Origin: a virus
DNA length: 22,606 nucleotides
Virus record (IMG/VR): IMGVR_UViG_3300020410_000069
Span: 1-22,606 of that record
Reading direction: 5' to 3' (one strand)
Part shown: in pieces, positions 13,202-20,388 of the stretch
How positions within the stretch are numbered: position 1 is the first letter of the stretch
How the letters are laid out: each line of letters opens with the position of its first letter
Position numbers and translations under genes: made by a program
Notes under the pieces: generated by a model
Told to the model about the DNA's origin: nothing
The model's input: only the letters and a program-made list of their open reading frames with translations
The model's database searches: none

Positions 13202-14979
13202 TATTCTATCTCCATTGGACTAAATTGAAATGAGTGATAGCGAAACTTTAACGCCATTTCAAAGTCAGTCTCGTCTCTGGATGCTAGAGATCTAATTATT
13301 CTAATATCATTAGCTTGCCTGTCACCAGTTATGCCAATAATCTTATCTGCTTTCTGCTCAATAGCTGAATTACCCTTAGCACTATGAACAGTTAGCGTAT
13401 CTCTAGAAGCACCTTTAGATATATGTGATATACCAAAGAATATAACATCCATTTGAGTTGCTATTTGTTTCAGACTATTTACTATCTTTTCCATTTTAGT
13501 AAATGGATCATTATTGTATTTTACTTCGATTGCATCTATTGTATCTATGCAAACTATTTGTGGTTGGTTTTCTGATATAATTTGTTTCATAGAATCTATA
13601 TCAGGACTAGTAGTCATAACTTTTATATTCTTAACTTTATCATTAATTGAATTAACTTTACTTTCGTCATAAGTTCTATATATCTCATTGACTTCTTGTT
13701 TAGTTAAATCATTAGCTGTTTGTAAGAAACGTCTGAATATTAGCCAATTACCTACCTCAAGTGATAAATACAGTATATTCATATGTGATAGTTTTACCAT
13801 TAGGCTCTGTAGCCAAGCAGTCTTACCAAGTTTAGTATCACCTAGTAATATTGCAAGCTCGCCAGGTAAGAATCTGTAATCACTAGGTATAGGATAATAG
13901 TCTTTAAGATTGAAACTATTATTATCCATATCCATATGCACAAACTCTTTAAGTAAATTAGATAGTTCGCTTACGCCATAAACTTCTAATCCATAGTTCT
14001 TATTTTTGTAGAATTTGCATAGTGGATCACAATATTTATCCATAATTGTATCACTACAACTATAACCATTATGTTGCCATGCAAATACATCATCTACTAT
14101 TTTAAGTATTTCATTCCTATCCAAAGATGGTACATTGTATTCAGCCATTTTAATAACACCTTCTTTTGGTACACCCATACGTTTCCACGCATTAGCCATA
14201 CGCAATAATGTTATATGTCTTTCACCTTCTTTATTGGATTTCCACATCTTTTGAACACAAGTTACGTGTGAGTTTAATTCTGTATTAGATAGTTCTACAT
14301 TTTCTTCTTTATATTCTTGAACTTCTAATACTTTATCTTCCCATATAGGATAAACTGCACTTTGATCAAATTGTGTGTGTTTATAATCTGTTTTCTGTGT
14401 TTGACAATATTCACAAATTTCTTGATATGACATATCATTAAGCATTTGCCAACTTAAAGGTAATTTATATAATTCGCTTTTCATATTTATAGTATATCCT
14501 ACACGAATTAATCTACCCTTATCATATATATTGTCTACAAGTTTACCAAAATGACTATCTATTGTCATCTTTACTTGATAAGGCAAGTTTTCACTTTCTT
14601 CAAATCCATAAAGATTTGGTATTTCTATATGAAAACCTCTACCGCTAAACCATATATGTGCTTGAGTAGAAGTGTCAACTCCTTGCTCAAGTAATGTATT
14701 CATAAATGATATAGCTCGTTGTCTAGTATCTTCCCCAGTCTTTTTGCCTTTGTCAATGTCAAATATTATTGTATTTAGCGAATACTTACCTTTATATGAT
14801 TTAATACTACCTTTATCTCTAAAGTGATCATAAGCTGTATTATCTAAGATAAATAAACTTCTATACAATTCCTGTCTAGGTTTTATGTATTTTGCTATAT
14901 TTTCTGGACGAATAGCGTAAGCCCTGTTTGATACAGAGCCTACTGCTAATTCGATGTATTTTACTTCGTTATCTGCCAT
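13201..14979 (-). CDS. Primase-helicase (PriS-type primase plus DnaB-type helicase)
   Basis: A 592-residue replication protein. The N-terminal part has FDID (D74, D76) and SGRGFHI (112-118), the metal site and nucleotide-binding His motif of archaeo-eukaryotic primases of the PriS type. A middle region has C308, C317 and C321 in a spaced cluster that could bind metal. The C-terminal RecA-like domain has Walker A GDTKLGKT (380-387), Walker B IVCIDTID (475-482) and GISHISKGA (516-524), typical of DnaB/gp4-like helicases. It would unwind the phage DNA and lay primers at the fork. It overlaps the preceding gene by 19 bases in a unit with annealing, SSB-like and nuclease genes. The primase fold assignment is from motifs only. 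Confidence 0.85.
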   Translation of the reverse strand: MADNEVKYIELAVGSVSNRAYAIRPENIAKYIKPRQELYRSLFILDNTAYDHFRDKGSIKSYKGKYSLNTIIFDIDKGKKTGEDTRQRAISFMNTLLEQGVDTSTQAHIWFSGRGFHIEIPNLYGFEESENLPYQVKMTIDSHFGKLVDNIYDKGRLIRVGYTINMKSELYKLPLSWQMLNDMSYQEICEYCQTQKTDYKHTQFDQSAVYPIWEDKVLEVQEYKEENVELSNTELNSHVTCVQKMWKSNKEGERHITLLRMANAWKRMGVPKEGVIKMAEYNVPSLDRNEILKIVDDVFAWQHNGYSCSDTIMDKYCDPLCKFYKNKNYGLEVYGVSELSNLLKEFVHMDMDNNSFNLKDYYPIPSDYRFLPGELAILLGDTKLGKTAWLQSLMVKLSHMNILYLSLEVGNWLIFRRFLQTANDLTKQEVNEIYRTYDESKVNSINDKVKNIKVMTTSPDIDSMKQIISENQPQIVCIDTIDAIEVKYNNDPFTKMEKIVNSLKQIATQMDVIFFGISHISKGASRDTLTVHSAKGNSAIEQKADKIIGITGDRQANDIRIIRSLASRDETDFEMALKFRYHSFQFSPMEIE

Positions 14980-15224
14980 ACTTTGGTATTACCTTCTGAT
15001 TTTATCTCTTTTACAAAAGATATTCCGACTTTCTTATATTCTTGATTCTCTCTAATAGATCTCCAAGCTCTAGAATATGCCGATGGTAATCTTTGTGTAT
15101 TGTGATAAACTGCACCATACTTAGGTATTGAATCTTCAATATGAATCGAAGAAATTACCTTGATACCTTCTTCTAGTCTTCTTTTGATATAGAGATATAT
15201 TATATCTTTAGTCGTAAGTTTCAT
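14961..15224 (-). CDS. Small basic protein, possible winged-helix fold
   Basis: An 87-residue basic protein with helices followed by a basic, aromatic stretch around RLPSAYSRAWRSIREN (residues 45-60) and a strand-like end GNTKVWQITK. The pattern is compatible with a small winged-helix DNA-binding domain, but there is no clear family signature. Its ATG overlaps the stop of the SSB-like gene (TAATG), and its end overlaps the primase-helicase start, so tight coupling with replication genes is clear. A helicase loader or regulator role would be speculation. Confidence 0.7.
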   Translation of the reverse strand: MKLTTKDIIYLYIKRRLEEGIKVISSIHIEDSIPKYGAVYHNTQRLPSAYSRAWRSIRENQEYKKVGISFVKEIKSEGNTKVWQITK

Positions 15225-15805
15225 TATACAGGCATTCCATCAAACTCTTGATTGAATGGACTTTCTTCTGTTTGTGTTTCTTGTCCAGAATTAAAGTCTT
15301 TTACATAACCTTTGCTAACTGATTCTTTAAATTCTTGTTTGAATTTATTTGAATCATATCCTGCAGCTCTAGTTTCTTGCCAATCTTTCCATAACTGACC
15401 ACCATCTCTTTTAGTTTTAGTTGAGATGTAAGTTAATCTTGAAAATTTCTTGCCAAGCAATCTTTGCTCTGCATCTGCTGGTAATCTGCTAGATTTAGCT
15501 GATTTGCCTTTATCAAGTCTGATAGGTAATCCGATTGAGTCAAAGAACATTTTAACTTTAAATGCTGTTGACCAACCTATAATATCATCATTCATTTCAT
15601 CTTTCTTGTAATTACCACCTATATACATATTAGGCTGAAAATCTTTACCTATATCTAATTTAAGATGTATTGAAATGTCATCTGAATATGTTTGCCAATC
15701 TTCTTTGACACCATATTTAATCTCAGCTGATGCTATTGTTACGTTATCTACGAATATATTATCTTTGGTTCCACTTGAAGAACCACCACTTGTTACCCAG
15801 TCCAT
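15224..15805 (-). CDS. Putative single-stranded DNA-binding protein
   Basis: A 193-residue protein. Residues about 15-110 are strand-rich (ISIHLKLDIGKDFQPNMYIG, then YIST), compatible with an OB fold, followed by a helical linker and an acidic, Gln/Glu/Pro-rich tail ending ESPFNQEFDGMPV. An acidic disordered tail ending near Phe and Pro is typical of phage and bacterial SSB proteins. It sits directly downstream of the Erf annealing gene and upstream of primase-helicase, the usual SSB neighbourhood. The ribosome binding site GGAGG is excellent. The assignment is from layout and context; no sequence-specific SSB motif is seen. Confidence 0.55.
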   Translation of the reverse strand: MDWVTSGGSSSGTKDNIFVDNVTIASAEIKYGVKEDWQTYSDDISIHLKLDIGKDFQPNMYIGGNYKKDEMNDDIIGWSTAFKVKMFFDSIGLPIRLDKGKSAKSSRLPADAEQRLLGKKFSRLTYISTKTKRDGGQLWKDWQETRAAGYDSNKFKQEFKESVSKGYVKDFNSGQETQTEESPFNQEFDGMPV

Positions 15806-15820
15806 TGGATACCTCCTGCT

Positions 15821-16273
15821 CTATTTATTTGGATTATTACTCGGTGACGATGCACTACCGTCATCATCAAACTGCGCTATACCTACCATTGCTGATAAAC
15901 CATATCTTCTCCCATAGGTTTGTAGTGAACCTATTTGTTGTGGAGTTGCACCTTTAGGTATTGGCATTGCTATTTCGCTTGAAAACCATTCGCCTGATGA
16001 ATGTATTAATTTAGTAACTATTAAGAATACACCATCTCTAAATCTGTTGCTTTGCACAAATGCTAATTCCTGTTTAGATAGTATATCTTTACAACTATCA
16101 ATAACAGTATGCAAATCTGCATAGCTAGACTTAAAGAATGGATTCTTAGCATTAACTTGCGCACCTTTAATTTCTCGTTGTGCAAGTGATAATGCTTTAG
16201 CTATTTTACCTACAGTTCTAGACTGATCTTCTACGCTTCTTCTATCTTCTTTTATTGTTTTATTCTCTTCCAT
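15821..16273 (-). CDS. erf: ERF-family single-strand annealing protein
   Basis: A 150-residue protein of the ERF superfamily. Seen: NPFFKSSYADLHTV (44-57), the long strand pair around FLIVTKLIHSSGEW, and TPQQIGSLQTYGRRYGLSAM (110-129), then the acidic DDDG (136-139). These are the ERF signatures, and the length is short but normal. ERF proteins form rings on single-stranded DNA and anneal complementary strands in recombination-dependent replication and end repair. It is the first gene of the replication unit, with a good GGAGG ribosome binding site, 49 bases downstream (- strand) of the T9 hairpin at 16323. Confidence 0.92.
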   Translation of the reverse strand: MEENKTIKEDRRSVEDQSRTVGKIAKALSLAQREIKGAQVNAKNPFFKSSYADLHTVIDSCKDILSKQELAFVQSNRFRDGVFLIVTKLIHSSGEWFSSEIAMPIPKGATPQQIGSLQTYGRRYGLSAMVGIAQFDDDGSASSPSNNPNK

Positions 16274-16322
16274 TTAGCCTCCAGGTTAAGATTTAAATTT
16301 ACTTATATTAAAAGAATTAAGC

Positions 16323-16367
16323 AAAAAAAAAGAGAGCTTAACTATAAGTTGTTAGCTCTCTTTTTTT
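16323..16367 (-). terminator. T9 hairpin before erf unit
   Basis: GAGAGCT (16332-16338) pairs with AGCTCTC (16354-16360), and the stem can extend by TAAC/GTT with a bulge. On the - strand it is followed by nine T; on the + strand by seven T, so it could act in both directions. It lies between the end of the 107-aa gene and erf. With its short loop it is the most conventional terminator of the set. Confidence 0.75.
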
Positions 16368-16392
16368 AGTAAAGGGTCCTCAGCATATTACA

Positions 16393-16716
16393 TTAATAAC
16401 CTTTACTATTTTCCTCTACCCCTACGACATCAGATTTTTTGTTCCAAAAGTTAGTCGATCTTTTTACTACAATCATCATCCCTGGATATACATCCATTGA
16501 ATTTATTATATCTGTAAGTACTTTATGACTTGCATTTGTTTTATTTTCAAACTCTTCGTCATTGTTGAATATTTTTATGTCGTATTTTTGTGTTAATTTT
16601 AAAGAACTAACTGTTCTTTTGCTTATATTCTTAGATAATGTAAACATATTACTAGCGCACCAAGCTACATAACCAAATGCTTTAGATAATGCTGTTAATA
16701 CTCTTAGTTTATTCAT
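16393..16716 (-). CDS. Hypothetical protein
   Basis: A 107-residue protein starting MNKLRVLTALSKAFGYVAWC. The N-terminal third is hydrophobic and basic and could be a weak membrane or signal-like helix. The rest is mixed helix and strand (MDVYPGMMIVVKRS near the end). A longer in-frame ATG at 16764 exists. I prefer 16716 because its ATG overlaps the previous stop by eight bases and AGGA lies nine bases upstream. No family recognised. It is the last gene of its unit. Confidence 0.7.
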   Translation of the reverse strand: MNKLRVLTALSKAFGYVAWCASNMFTLSKNISKRTVSSLKLTQKYDIKIFNNDEEFENKTNASHKVLTDIINSMDVYPGMMIVVKRSTNFWNKKSDVVGVEENSKGY

Positions 16717-16963
16717 CTTCTTTATTCCTATATGGATCGTATTCTTTTTCTGTTGCCCAGCCATAATATTCCCACACTGGTATATTATGCTCTAATACTG
16801 AAGACATATCATCTAATTTAGGTAAATTATATTCATCATAACCTAAAGCTGTGCCGCCTTCTAGTAAGAATTCATCTATACTTCCTTTTATAAACATTGC
16901 ATGCTCCTCTGCTAACTTTATTTCATTCTCTATTTTTTGCGCCAACTCTTTAACTCGTCCCAT
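16709..16963 (-). CDS. Hypothetical acidic protein
   Basis: An 84-residue acidic protein. Residues 1-35 form an amphipathic, heptad-like helix; the rest is Tyr/Asp/Glu-rich with the tail YDPYRNKEDE. GGAGGAGA directly before the ATG is a strong ribosome binding site inside the end of the preceding gene. Small acidic phage proteins of this type can mimic DNA or bind host enzymes, but nothing specific is visible. Function unknown. Confidence 0.75.
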   Translation of the reverse strand: MGRVKELAQKIENEIKLAEEHAMFIKGSIDEFLLEGGTALGYDEYNLPKLDDMSSVLEHNIPVWEYYGWATEKEYDPYRNKEDE

Positions 16964-17202
16964 TCTCCTCCTAAAGTATTATATAGTTCATTTATTAAAT
17001 CAGGAAATTTATTCATATCATCATCGAATTTAAATCCGAAGTAATCTCCTCTAACACTTAATACAGGCTGCCAATATTCTGATATATTTTCTTTTAGTTT
17101 TATATCTATAGTATGAAAGCAAGTTCCGCATGGCCAGCCATCGTGTTGTATTTCGCAACCTGTTTCATTACTAAGATAATGTTTTAATAATTTAACTTCC
17201 AT
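16930..17202 (-). CDS. Hypothetical protein with paired Cys
   Basis: A 90-residue protein with C16 and the pair GWPCGTCFH (C25, C28 plus His), possibly a small metal site. The C-terminal part (DDMNKFPDLINELYNTLGGE) is helical and acidic. It is the first gene of its unit, with GGAGT ten bases before the ATG and the T9 hairpin at 17225 ending 22 bases upstream. It overlaps the next gene by 34 bases. No family recognised. Confidence 0.75.
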   Translation of the reverse strand: MEVKLLKHYLSNETGCEIQHDGWPCGTCFHTIDIKLKENISEYWQPVLSVRGDYFGFKFDDDMNKFPDLINELYNTLGGEWDELKSWRKK

Positions 17203-17224
17203 TATTAACTCCTAATAATTAAGT

Positions 17225-17328
17225 AAAAAAAAAGAGAGCCATACGTGTTCCTTTGCCTAGGTCATTCGGCTAACTTAATAGCTAGGACATTCAGGACTTA
17301 TAGGACGAGTTATCGACTCTCTTTTTTT
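17225..17328 (-). terminator. Long T9 hairpin with conserved inner motif
   Basis: Arms 17315-17321 and 17234-17240 pair on the - strand with a G.U pair where the + strand has a mismatch; nine T follow at 17233-17225 and seven T lie on the other side. The interior is about 75 bases. TTCCTTT (17248-17254) and TAGGACGAGTTAT (17301-17313) recur at the same places in the hairpin at 18845 and can pair through TCCT/AGGA. Such a long, partly conserved interior is not needed for a terminator and suggests a structured RNA or promoter. Confidence 0.6.
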
Positions 17329-17330
17329 AT

Positions 17331-17398
17331 CTAAGATATAAGCCAGACAGAGGTTACTATTCTGGATTTCCGTGCGCACCCACTACCATATATCTTAG
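17331..17398 (-). ncRNA. Predicted structured element closed by 10-bp stem
   Basis: CTAAGATATA (17331-17340) and TATATCTTAG (17389-17398) are perfectly complementary. Inside, CCAGA (17343-17347) pairs with TCTGG (17361-17365), and GTGCGCAC at 17372-17379 is self-complementary, giving a multibranched fold. No ORF and no T tract of its own. It lies just downstream (- strand) of the second element and upstream of the long T9 hairpin. It does not match a tRNA or a ribozyme I know. Confidence 0.4.
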
Positions 17399-17415
17399 TT
17401 TGACTGTCAAAATTA

Positions 17416-17487
17416 TAGGGTAAGCTAGAGATTACATATTAACCTTGTGCTTGTAACTGCTCACCGTTACCGTGTCTGCTTACCCTA
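17416..17487 (-). ncRNA. Predicted structured element, 72 bases, 10-bp outer stem
   Basis: TAGGGTAAGC (17416-17425) and GCTTACCCTA (17478-17487) form a perfect 10-bp stem. GTAAC (17453-17457) pairs with GTTAC (17466-17470). On the - strand, GGTTA and TAATC near 17428-17443 can form a third short helix with a G.U pair. Tested as a tRNA, it lacks a T arm and an anticodon arm. It starts five bases after the DUF932 stop codon, so it would be the 3-prime end of that transcript. Confidence 0.4.
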
Positions 17488-17491
17488 ATTA

Positions 17492-18319
17492 TTACGGTCT
17501 GTAATGATTTGTATATTCTATTAAATTATCAACTATATATGCATTGTGATCAAAGTCAGCTTTAGTTTGCTTCTGTTTATGCCAAAGCACATTAGTAGAA
17601 GCATTTAACAAATCATATATTGTTGGCTTTTGATACTTATAACTTAAGAATTTATCCATAATATTCCCAAACAAAGATGTAGGAAGTTTAGATAAGTATT
17701 TCTTTCTTAAGAATGATAATTTATCCATGTCTAATTCTCTTATTCCTAATTGTCTTAGACCATTAATAAAGTATCTAACATTATCTTGGCTTGTATTTAT
17801 CATTTTACTTGTATCTAGTATTTCTGCTTCATAATTAGAATCTGAATTATGTAAATGTCTAAATCTATAAGATTTAAATATATCTTTAGATACCATACCA
17901 TTTAAGCAAGCTAACCTTTGTAAATATATTCTAAAAGATAATGCTGTTGATCCGTCATAACTATTCCAAAACATTATTCCTAGTCCAACATCATCTCCTA
18001 CTTCTACTTCACCTACTGTATCTTTAGAAACCATTGAATACATAAACTGTCTTCCATTGTAGAATATTTTATCTTCTTCGAATTGTAACCCAGAATTATC
18101 AGCAACATCATTAGCTAATTCTACTACTTTTTTATTTGGTATTAATAAGTAATTATCACTAACTACACCTACTTCGTTCCATACAGGCCCTTGTATAGTA
18201 GTATCTTCTGTTTTAGTTGTAATCATATCTTCTCTTTGCACAGACCAAGCATTAGATTTTGTTCCGTTATATTCTAAAGGCACCTTTCTAATAGGTGCAT
18301 CCCAGTTAGTTTGTATCAT
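17492..18319 (-). CDS. DUF932 family protein
   Basis: A 275-residue protein. Seen: the N-terminal NAWSVQREDM region, VGVVSDNYLLIPNKKVVELA (residues about 50-69), then FWNSYDGSTALSFRIYLQRL followed by a conserved Cys-Leu-Asn-Gly. This matches the DUF932 (phage/plasmid-like TIGR03299) family, whose molecular role is not established although it is common on plasmids and phages next to DNA metabolism genes. GGAG lies eight bases before the ATG. It overlaps the KOW-like gene by 14 bases and ends the unit before the structured elements at 17331-17487. Confidence 0.8.
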   Translation of the reverse strand: MIQTNWDAPIRKVPLEYNGTKSNAWSVQREDMITTKTEDTTIQGPVWNEVGVVSDNYLLIPNKKVVELANDVADNSGLQFEEDKIFYNGRQFMYSMVSKDTVGEVEVGDDVGLGIMFWNSYDGSTALSFRIYLQRLACLNGMVSKDIFKSYRFRHLHNSDSNYEAEILDTSKMINTSQDNVRYFINGLRQLGIRELDMDKLSFLRKKYLSKLPTSLFGNIMDKFLSYKYQKPTIYDLLNASTNVLWHKQKQTKADFDHNAYIVDNLIEYTNHYRP

Positions 18320-18647
18320 TGTTCTCCTCTATTTTACTTAACATAGAAAATGGAACATTCCATTGTTTTCCATCTATATTTACTACAGCTCTAGTTCTAT
18401 TTACTTTTATAATACTGCCTTGCTCAAGTTTATTAGATCCTGTAACTTTAACTTTATCGCCTGGCATAAGCATAGCTCCTTCAGCTTGTGCAAACATTTT
18501 AAATCTTTTGTTTGCTAAATCTTTTATATTTCTGAGCTGTTCTAGATTTGTTATTTCCATTATTATTTTCTCTATTGTGTATTGTGCTGTTTCAGATTCA
18601 AATGTCTTTTCACTAAATTTTAGCACATTTTTAGCATTCTTCTGCAT
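18306..18647 (-). CDS. KOW-like small domain protein
   Basis: A 113-residue protein. Residues 1-55 are helical and basic. Residues about 62-107 (MPGDKVKVTG, then GSIIKVNRTRAVVNI and WNVPFSMLSKI) resemble a small SH3-like barrel of the KOW type, as found in ribosomal proteins and NusG, which bind nucleic acid or protein. The start at 18647 has GAGGT and overlaps the preceding gene by 17 bases; a second in-frame ATG at residue 30 would leave the barrel intact. Role unknown; it might act in transcription or translation. Confidence 0.65.
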   Translation of the reverse strand: MQKNAKNVLKFSEKTFESETAQYTIEKIIMEITNLEQLRNIKDLANKRFKMFAQAEGAMLMPGDKVKVTGSNKLEQGSIIKVNRTRAVVNIDGKQWNVPFSMLSKIEENNDTN

Positions 18648-18822
18648 TTATTACCTCTTTGTTTTTGTAATCAGTCATTATTTTTCTCTCTAGTCCGTAT
18701 GTGGGCATATCTTCAAACATATGTATTTTGCCATATCTATCGTATTGCCATACTATTTTATTTTTAGGACAATAATATAATATGTCTTTAGTACCCCACT
18801 GCCTATGAATCCATTGGTTCAT
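18631..18822 (-). CDS. Small aromatic protein, unknown
   Basis: A 63-residue protein rich in Trp, Tyr and Met, with an N-terminal part (MNQWIHRQWGTKDILYYCPK) and three WQYDRYGK-type aromatic turns. It has an excellent ribosome binding site (GGAGG seven bases before ATG) and is first in the unit KOW-like/DUF932. The T9 hairpin at 18845 ends 22 bases upstream, and a TATAAT occurs in between. No family recognised. Confidence 0.7.
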   Translation of the reverse strand: MNQWIHRQWGTKDILYYCPKNKIVWQYDRYGKIHMFEDMPTYGLERKIMTDYKNKEVINAEEC

Positions 18823-18844
18823 AAAACCTCCTATAAATTATAGT

Positions 18845-18932
18845 AAAAAAAAAGAGAGCCTCACATATTCCTTTTAGAGGGGCCTTTCCATGCATTTCCT
18901 CAGGTAGGACCAGTTATTGGCTCTCTCTTTTT
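18845..18932 (-). terminator. Long T9 hairpin, sister of the one at 17225
   Basis: GAGAGCC (18854-18860) and GGCTCTC (18919-18925) form a perfect 7-bp stem followed on the - strand by nine T (18853-18845). TTCCTTT (18868-18874) and TAGGACCAGTTAT (18905-18917) match the same-placed motifs of the hairpin at 17225, while the central part differs in sequence and length. It separates the radical SAM gene from the next unit, whose first ATG lies 22 bases past the T tract. Confidence 0.6.
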
Positions 18933-18951
18933 CTCCTCCAATCTTCTATAC

Positions 18952-19812
18952 TTAGAATATATACCTAATAGTTTGCCAATCTAGGAAATTACTATGTAAA
19001 TTTAAGAATCTTTGTATATATTGCGATTTCTTTTTATAATCATATCTAATATTAACGCTACCATATTGAGAAGTTTTTATTTCTTGATTATGTGGAGTCC
19101 ATAAATATTCTTCGCCTTTAACATTGTTATTTATATTATATTCGTGCATATTTTTATTATGTGTCATAAATATACACTCTGCTTTGACTTTATCTTTTAT
19201 GGATTTATCAATGTTGTCATTAACTAGTTTAAATAATTTAGCATAATCTTCTTCAAAGTGTTTATACATTATTATAGGTGAATAGTTTAAATGAACATCA
19301 TAGCCTGCTTCATAGAATTTATTAACAGCTTTTATTCTGTCAATAATTTTAGATGTACCAGGTTCTAGCTTATCTGACAATATTTGAGGCATTATGCTAA
19401 ATCTAATACGAACCTTTCTATTTGCATTATATTTCAACATTTTATTGTTTACATATTTTGTTGCAGCTGTACCCATAGCTTTTGTGTTATGTTTAAAATA
19501 ATCAAACAGATCTTGCCAGTTATGGTATTTTAAATGTAAAACATAGTCTTCGTTACAGCTAAAATCATATGTATAGTATTTCTCGTGCGTTTGATTAGGT
19601 GTTTTTGGCCACTTTAATAACCATAGATGTCTATCTATTGCATCGAGTATTTCGTTTGTATTCTTAGCGATTTGTAAACCTTGTTTTTTATGCCTTCGCA
19701 TATAACAATAGGTACATTTATACAAACAGCCGAAACCAAAACTAGGTGTAATAAAATCACTACTACGACCTGAGTCTCTTATTATCATTGATTTTCTTAT
19801 TATGTATTTCAT
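18952..19812 (-). CDS. Radical SAM protein, spore-photoproduct-lyase-like
   Basis: A 286-residue protein. FGFGCLYKCTYCYMRRHK (residues 25-42) has C29, C33 and C36 in CxxxCxxC spacing, with aromatic residues between the last two Cys; this binds the 4Fe-4S cluster that cleaves S-adenosylmethionine. The layout IRDSGRSSDFITPSFGFGC and the strand GYDVHLNYSPIIMYKHFEED resemble spore-photoproduct-lyase-like radical SAM proteins. The substrate is unknown: thymine-lesion repair, DNA or RNA modification are possible. It forms a one-gene unit with AGGAAG as ribosome binding site and TATAAT close upstream, bounded by the structured elements at 19835-20046 and the T9 hairpin at 18845. Confidence 0.8.
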   Translation of the reverse strand: MKYIIRKSMIIRDSGRSSDFITPSFGFGCLYKCTYCYMRRHKKQGLQIAKNTNEILDAIDRHLWLLKWPKTPNQTHEKYYTYDFSCNEDYVLHLKYHNWQDLFDYFKHNTKAMGTAATKYVNNKMLKYNANRKVRIRFSIMPQILSDKLEPGTSKIIDRIKAVNKFYEAGYDVHLNYSPIIMYKHFEEDYAKLFKLVNDNIDKSIKDKVKAECIFMTHNKNMHEYNINNNVKGEEYLWTPHNQEIKTSQYGSVNIRYDYKKKSQYIQRFLNLHSNFLDWQTIRYIF

Positions 19813-19834
19813 TATTCTTCCTTATTATAAAATC

Positions 19835-19916
19835 GGGAGTGTCAAACAGGGAAAAGGAATGAACAATGCGATCTAAAATCCCTTGGAAGACCTCACGGTA
19901 TCTTCTCTCCACTCCC
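19835..19916 (-). ncRNA. Predicted three-way-junction RNA element
   Basis: GGGAGTG (19835-19841) and CACTCCC (19910-19916) form the outer stem. Inside, AGGGA (19848-19852) pairs with TCCCT (19879-19883), and GAAGA (19886-19890) pairs with TCTTC (19901-19905), giving a three-way junction of 82 bases. Immediately downstream on the - strand is TATAAT and then the radical SAM start at 19812, so it could be a leader, terminator or promoter structure. No match to a ribozyme or riboswitch I know. Confidence 0.4.
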
Positions 19917-19926
19917 TAAATTATTG

Positions 19927-19970
19927 GGGGACGACCTTTTATGTTATTCAAGCATATAACGCCCGTCCCC
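19927..19970 (-). ncRNA. Compact hairpin element with GGGGACG stem
   Basis: GGGGACG (19927-19933) pairs with CGTCCCC (19964-19970), and GTTAT (19943-19947) with ATAAC (19956-19960). It stands out as GC-rich in AT-rich surroundings. GGGGGACGAC (19926-19935) recurs in reverse complement at 21093-21102 in the other structured region. Confidence 0.4.
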
Positions 19971-19979
19971 TCCGCTTAT

Positions 19980-20046
19980 TTGATGTATGTCCCTTGCCTA
20001 ATTGTTAAAGGTATTAAGCTAGCCTTAGGCCCATCATTTACATCAA
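19980..20046 (-). ncRNA. Hairpin element overlapping the end of the DUF6915 gene
   Basis: TTGATGTA (19980-19987) pairs with TACATCAA (20039-20046), and GCCTAA (19996-20001) with TTAGGC (20025-20030). The outer arm includes the stop codon of the DUF6915-like gene, so the structure starts exactly at the end of that coding region. There is no T tract. Confidence 0.4.
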
Positions 20047-20388
20047 AGTGTGTTTCTTTAAAGTATTCTTCTTGGTGCTTGCCATCCAAGATGTAGGTTT
20101 GATATTTTTAAGCCAATCTTGAACTGTTGGAATAAATCCTAAATCCTCTCTTATATGTTGTTCTGCTATAGATCTAACAGCTATATCTTTATCATCAGAG
20201 TTATTTATTACTATTCCAAACTTCAATTCACACTCTTTAATACCTTGAGTATGATGTCTTAAGGCTCTATGCCTAATATCAGCATAATGATCTTTTGTTT
20301 CATCAAACCAAGCGTGTATTTGATAGTAGTCTCCGACTCTACCACCAAATAATTTAACGCTTGATTTACAATGATGCAATGTTTTCAT
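20038..20388 (-). CDS. DUF6915-like protein
   Basis: A 116-residue protein. Seen: HHCKSSVKLFGGRVGDYYQI at residues 5-24, HAWFDETKDHYADIRHRALR (25-44), HHTQGI, the FG-x-x-I-x-NSD segment, VRSIAEQHIREDLGFIPTVQ and a final W-M pair. This order fits the DUF6915 family as I recall it, which has many His but no established function. It is translationally coupled to the upstream DUF6878-like gene (TAATG), so the two may act together. The last 18 residues are basic. Confidence 0.75.
   Translation of the reverse strand: MKTLHHCKSSVKLFGGRVGDYYQIHAWFDETKDHYADIRHRALRHHTQGIKECELKFGIVINNSDDKDIAVRSIAEQHIREDLGFIPTVQDWLKNIKPTSWMASTKKNTLKKHTLM

Noticed and set aside
15675-15957. Two + strand ORFs over the SSB-like and erf genes
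   Set aside because: Antisense shadows of well-supported - strand genes.
17225-17328. Hammerhead or other known self-cleaving ribozyme
   Set aside because: No CUGANGA plus GAAA core on either strand, and no twister-like or HDV-like core recognised.
17416-17487. tRNA-like element
   Set aside because: The closing stem is ten pairs, and no T arm, anticodon arm or CCA-compatible end is present.
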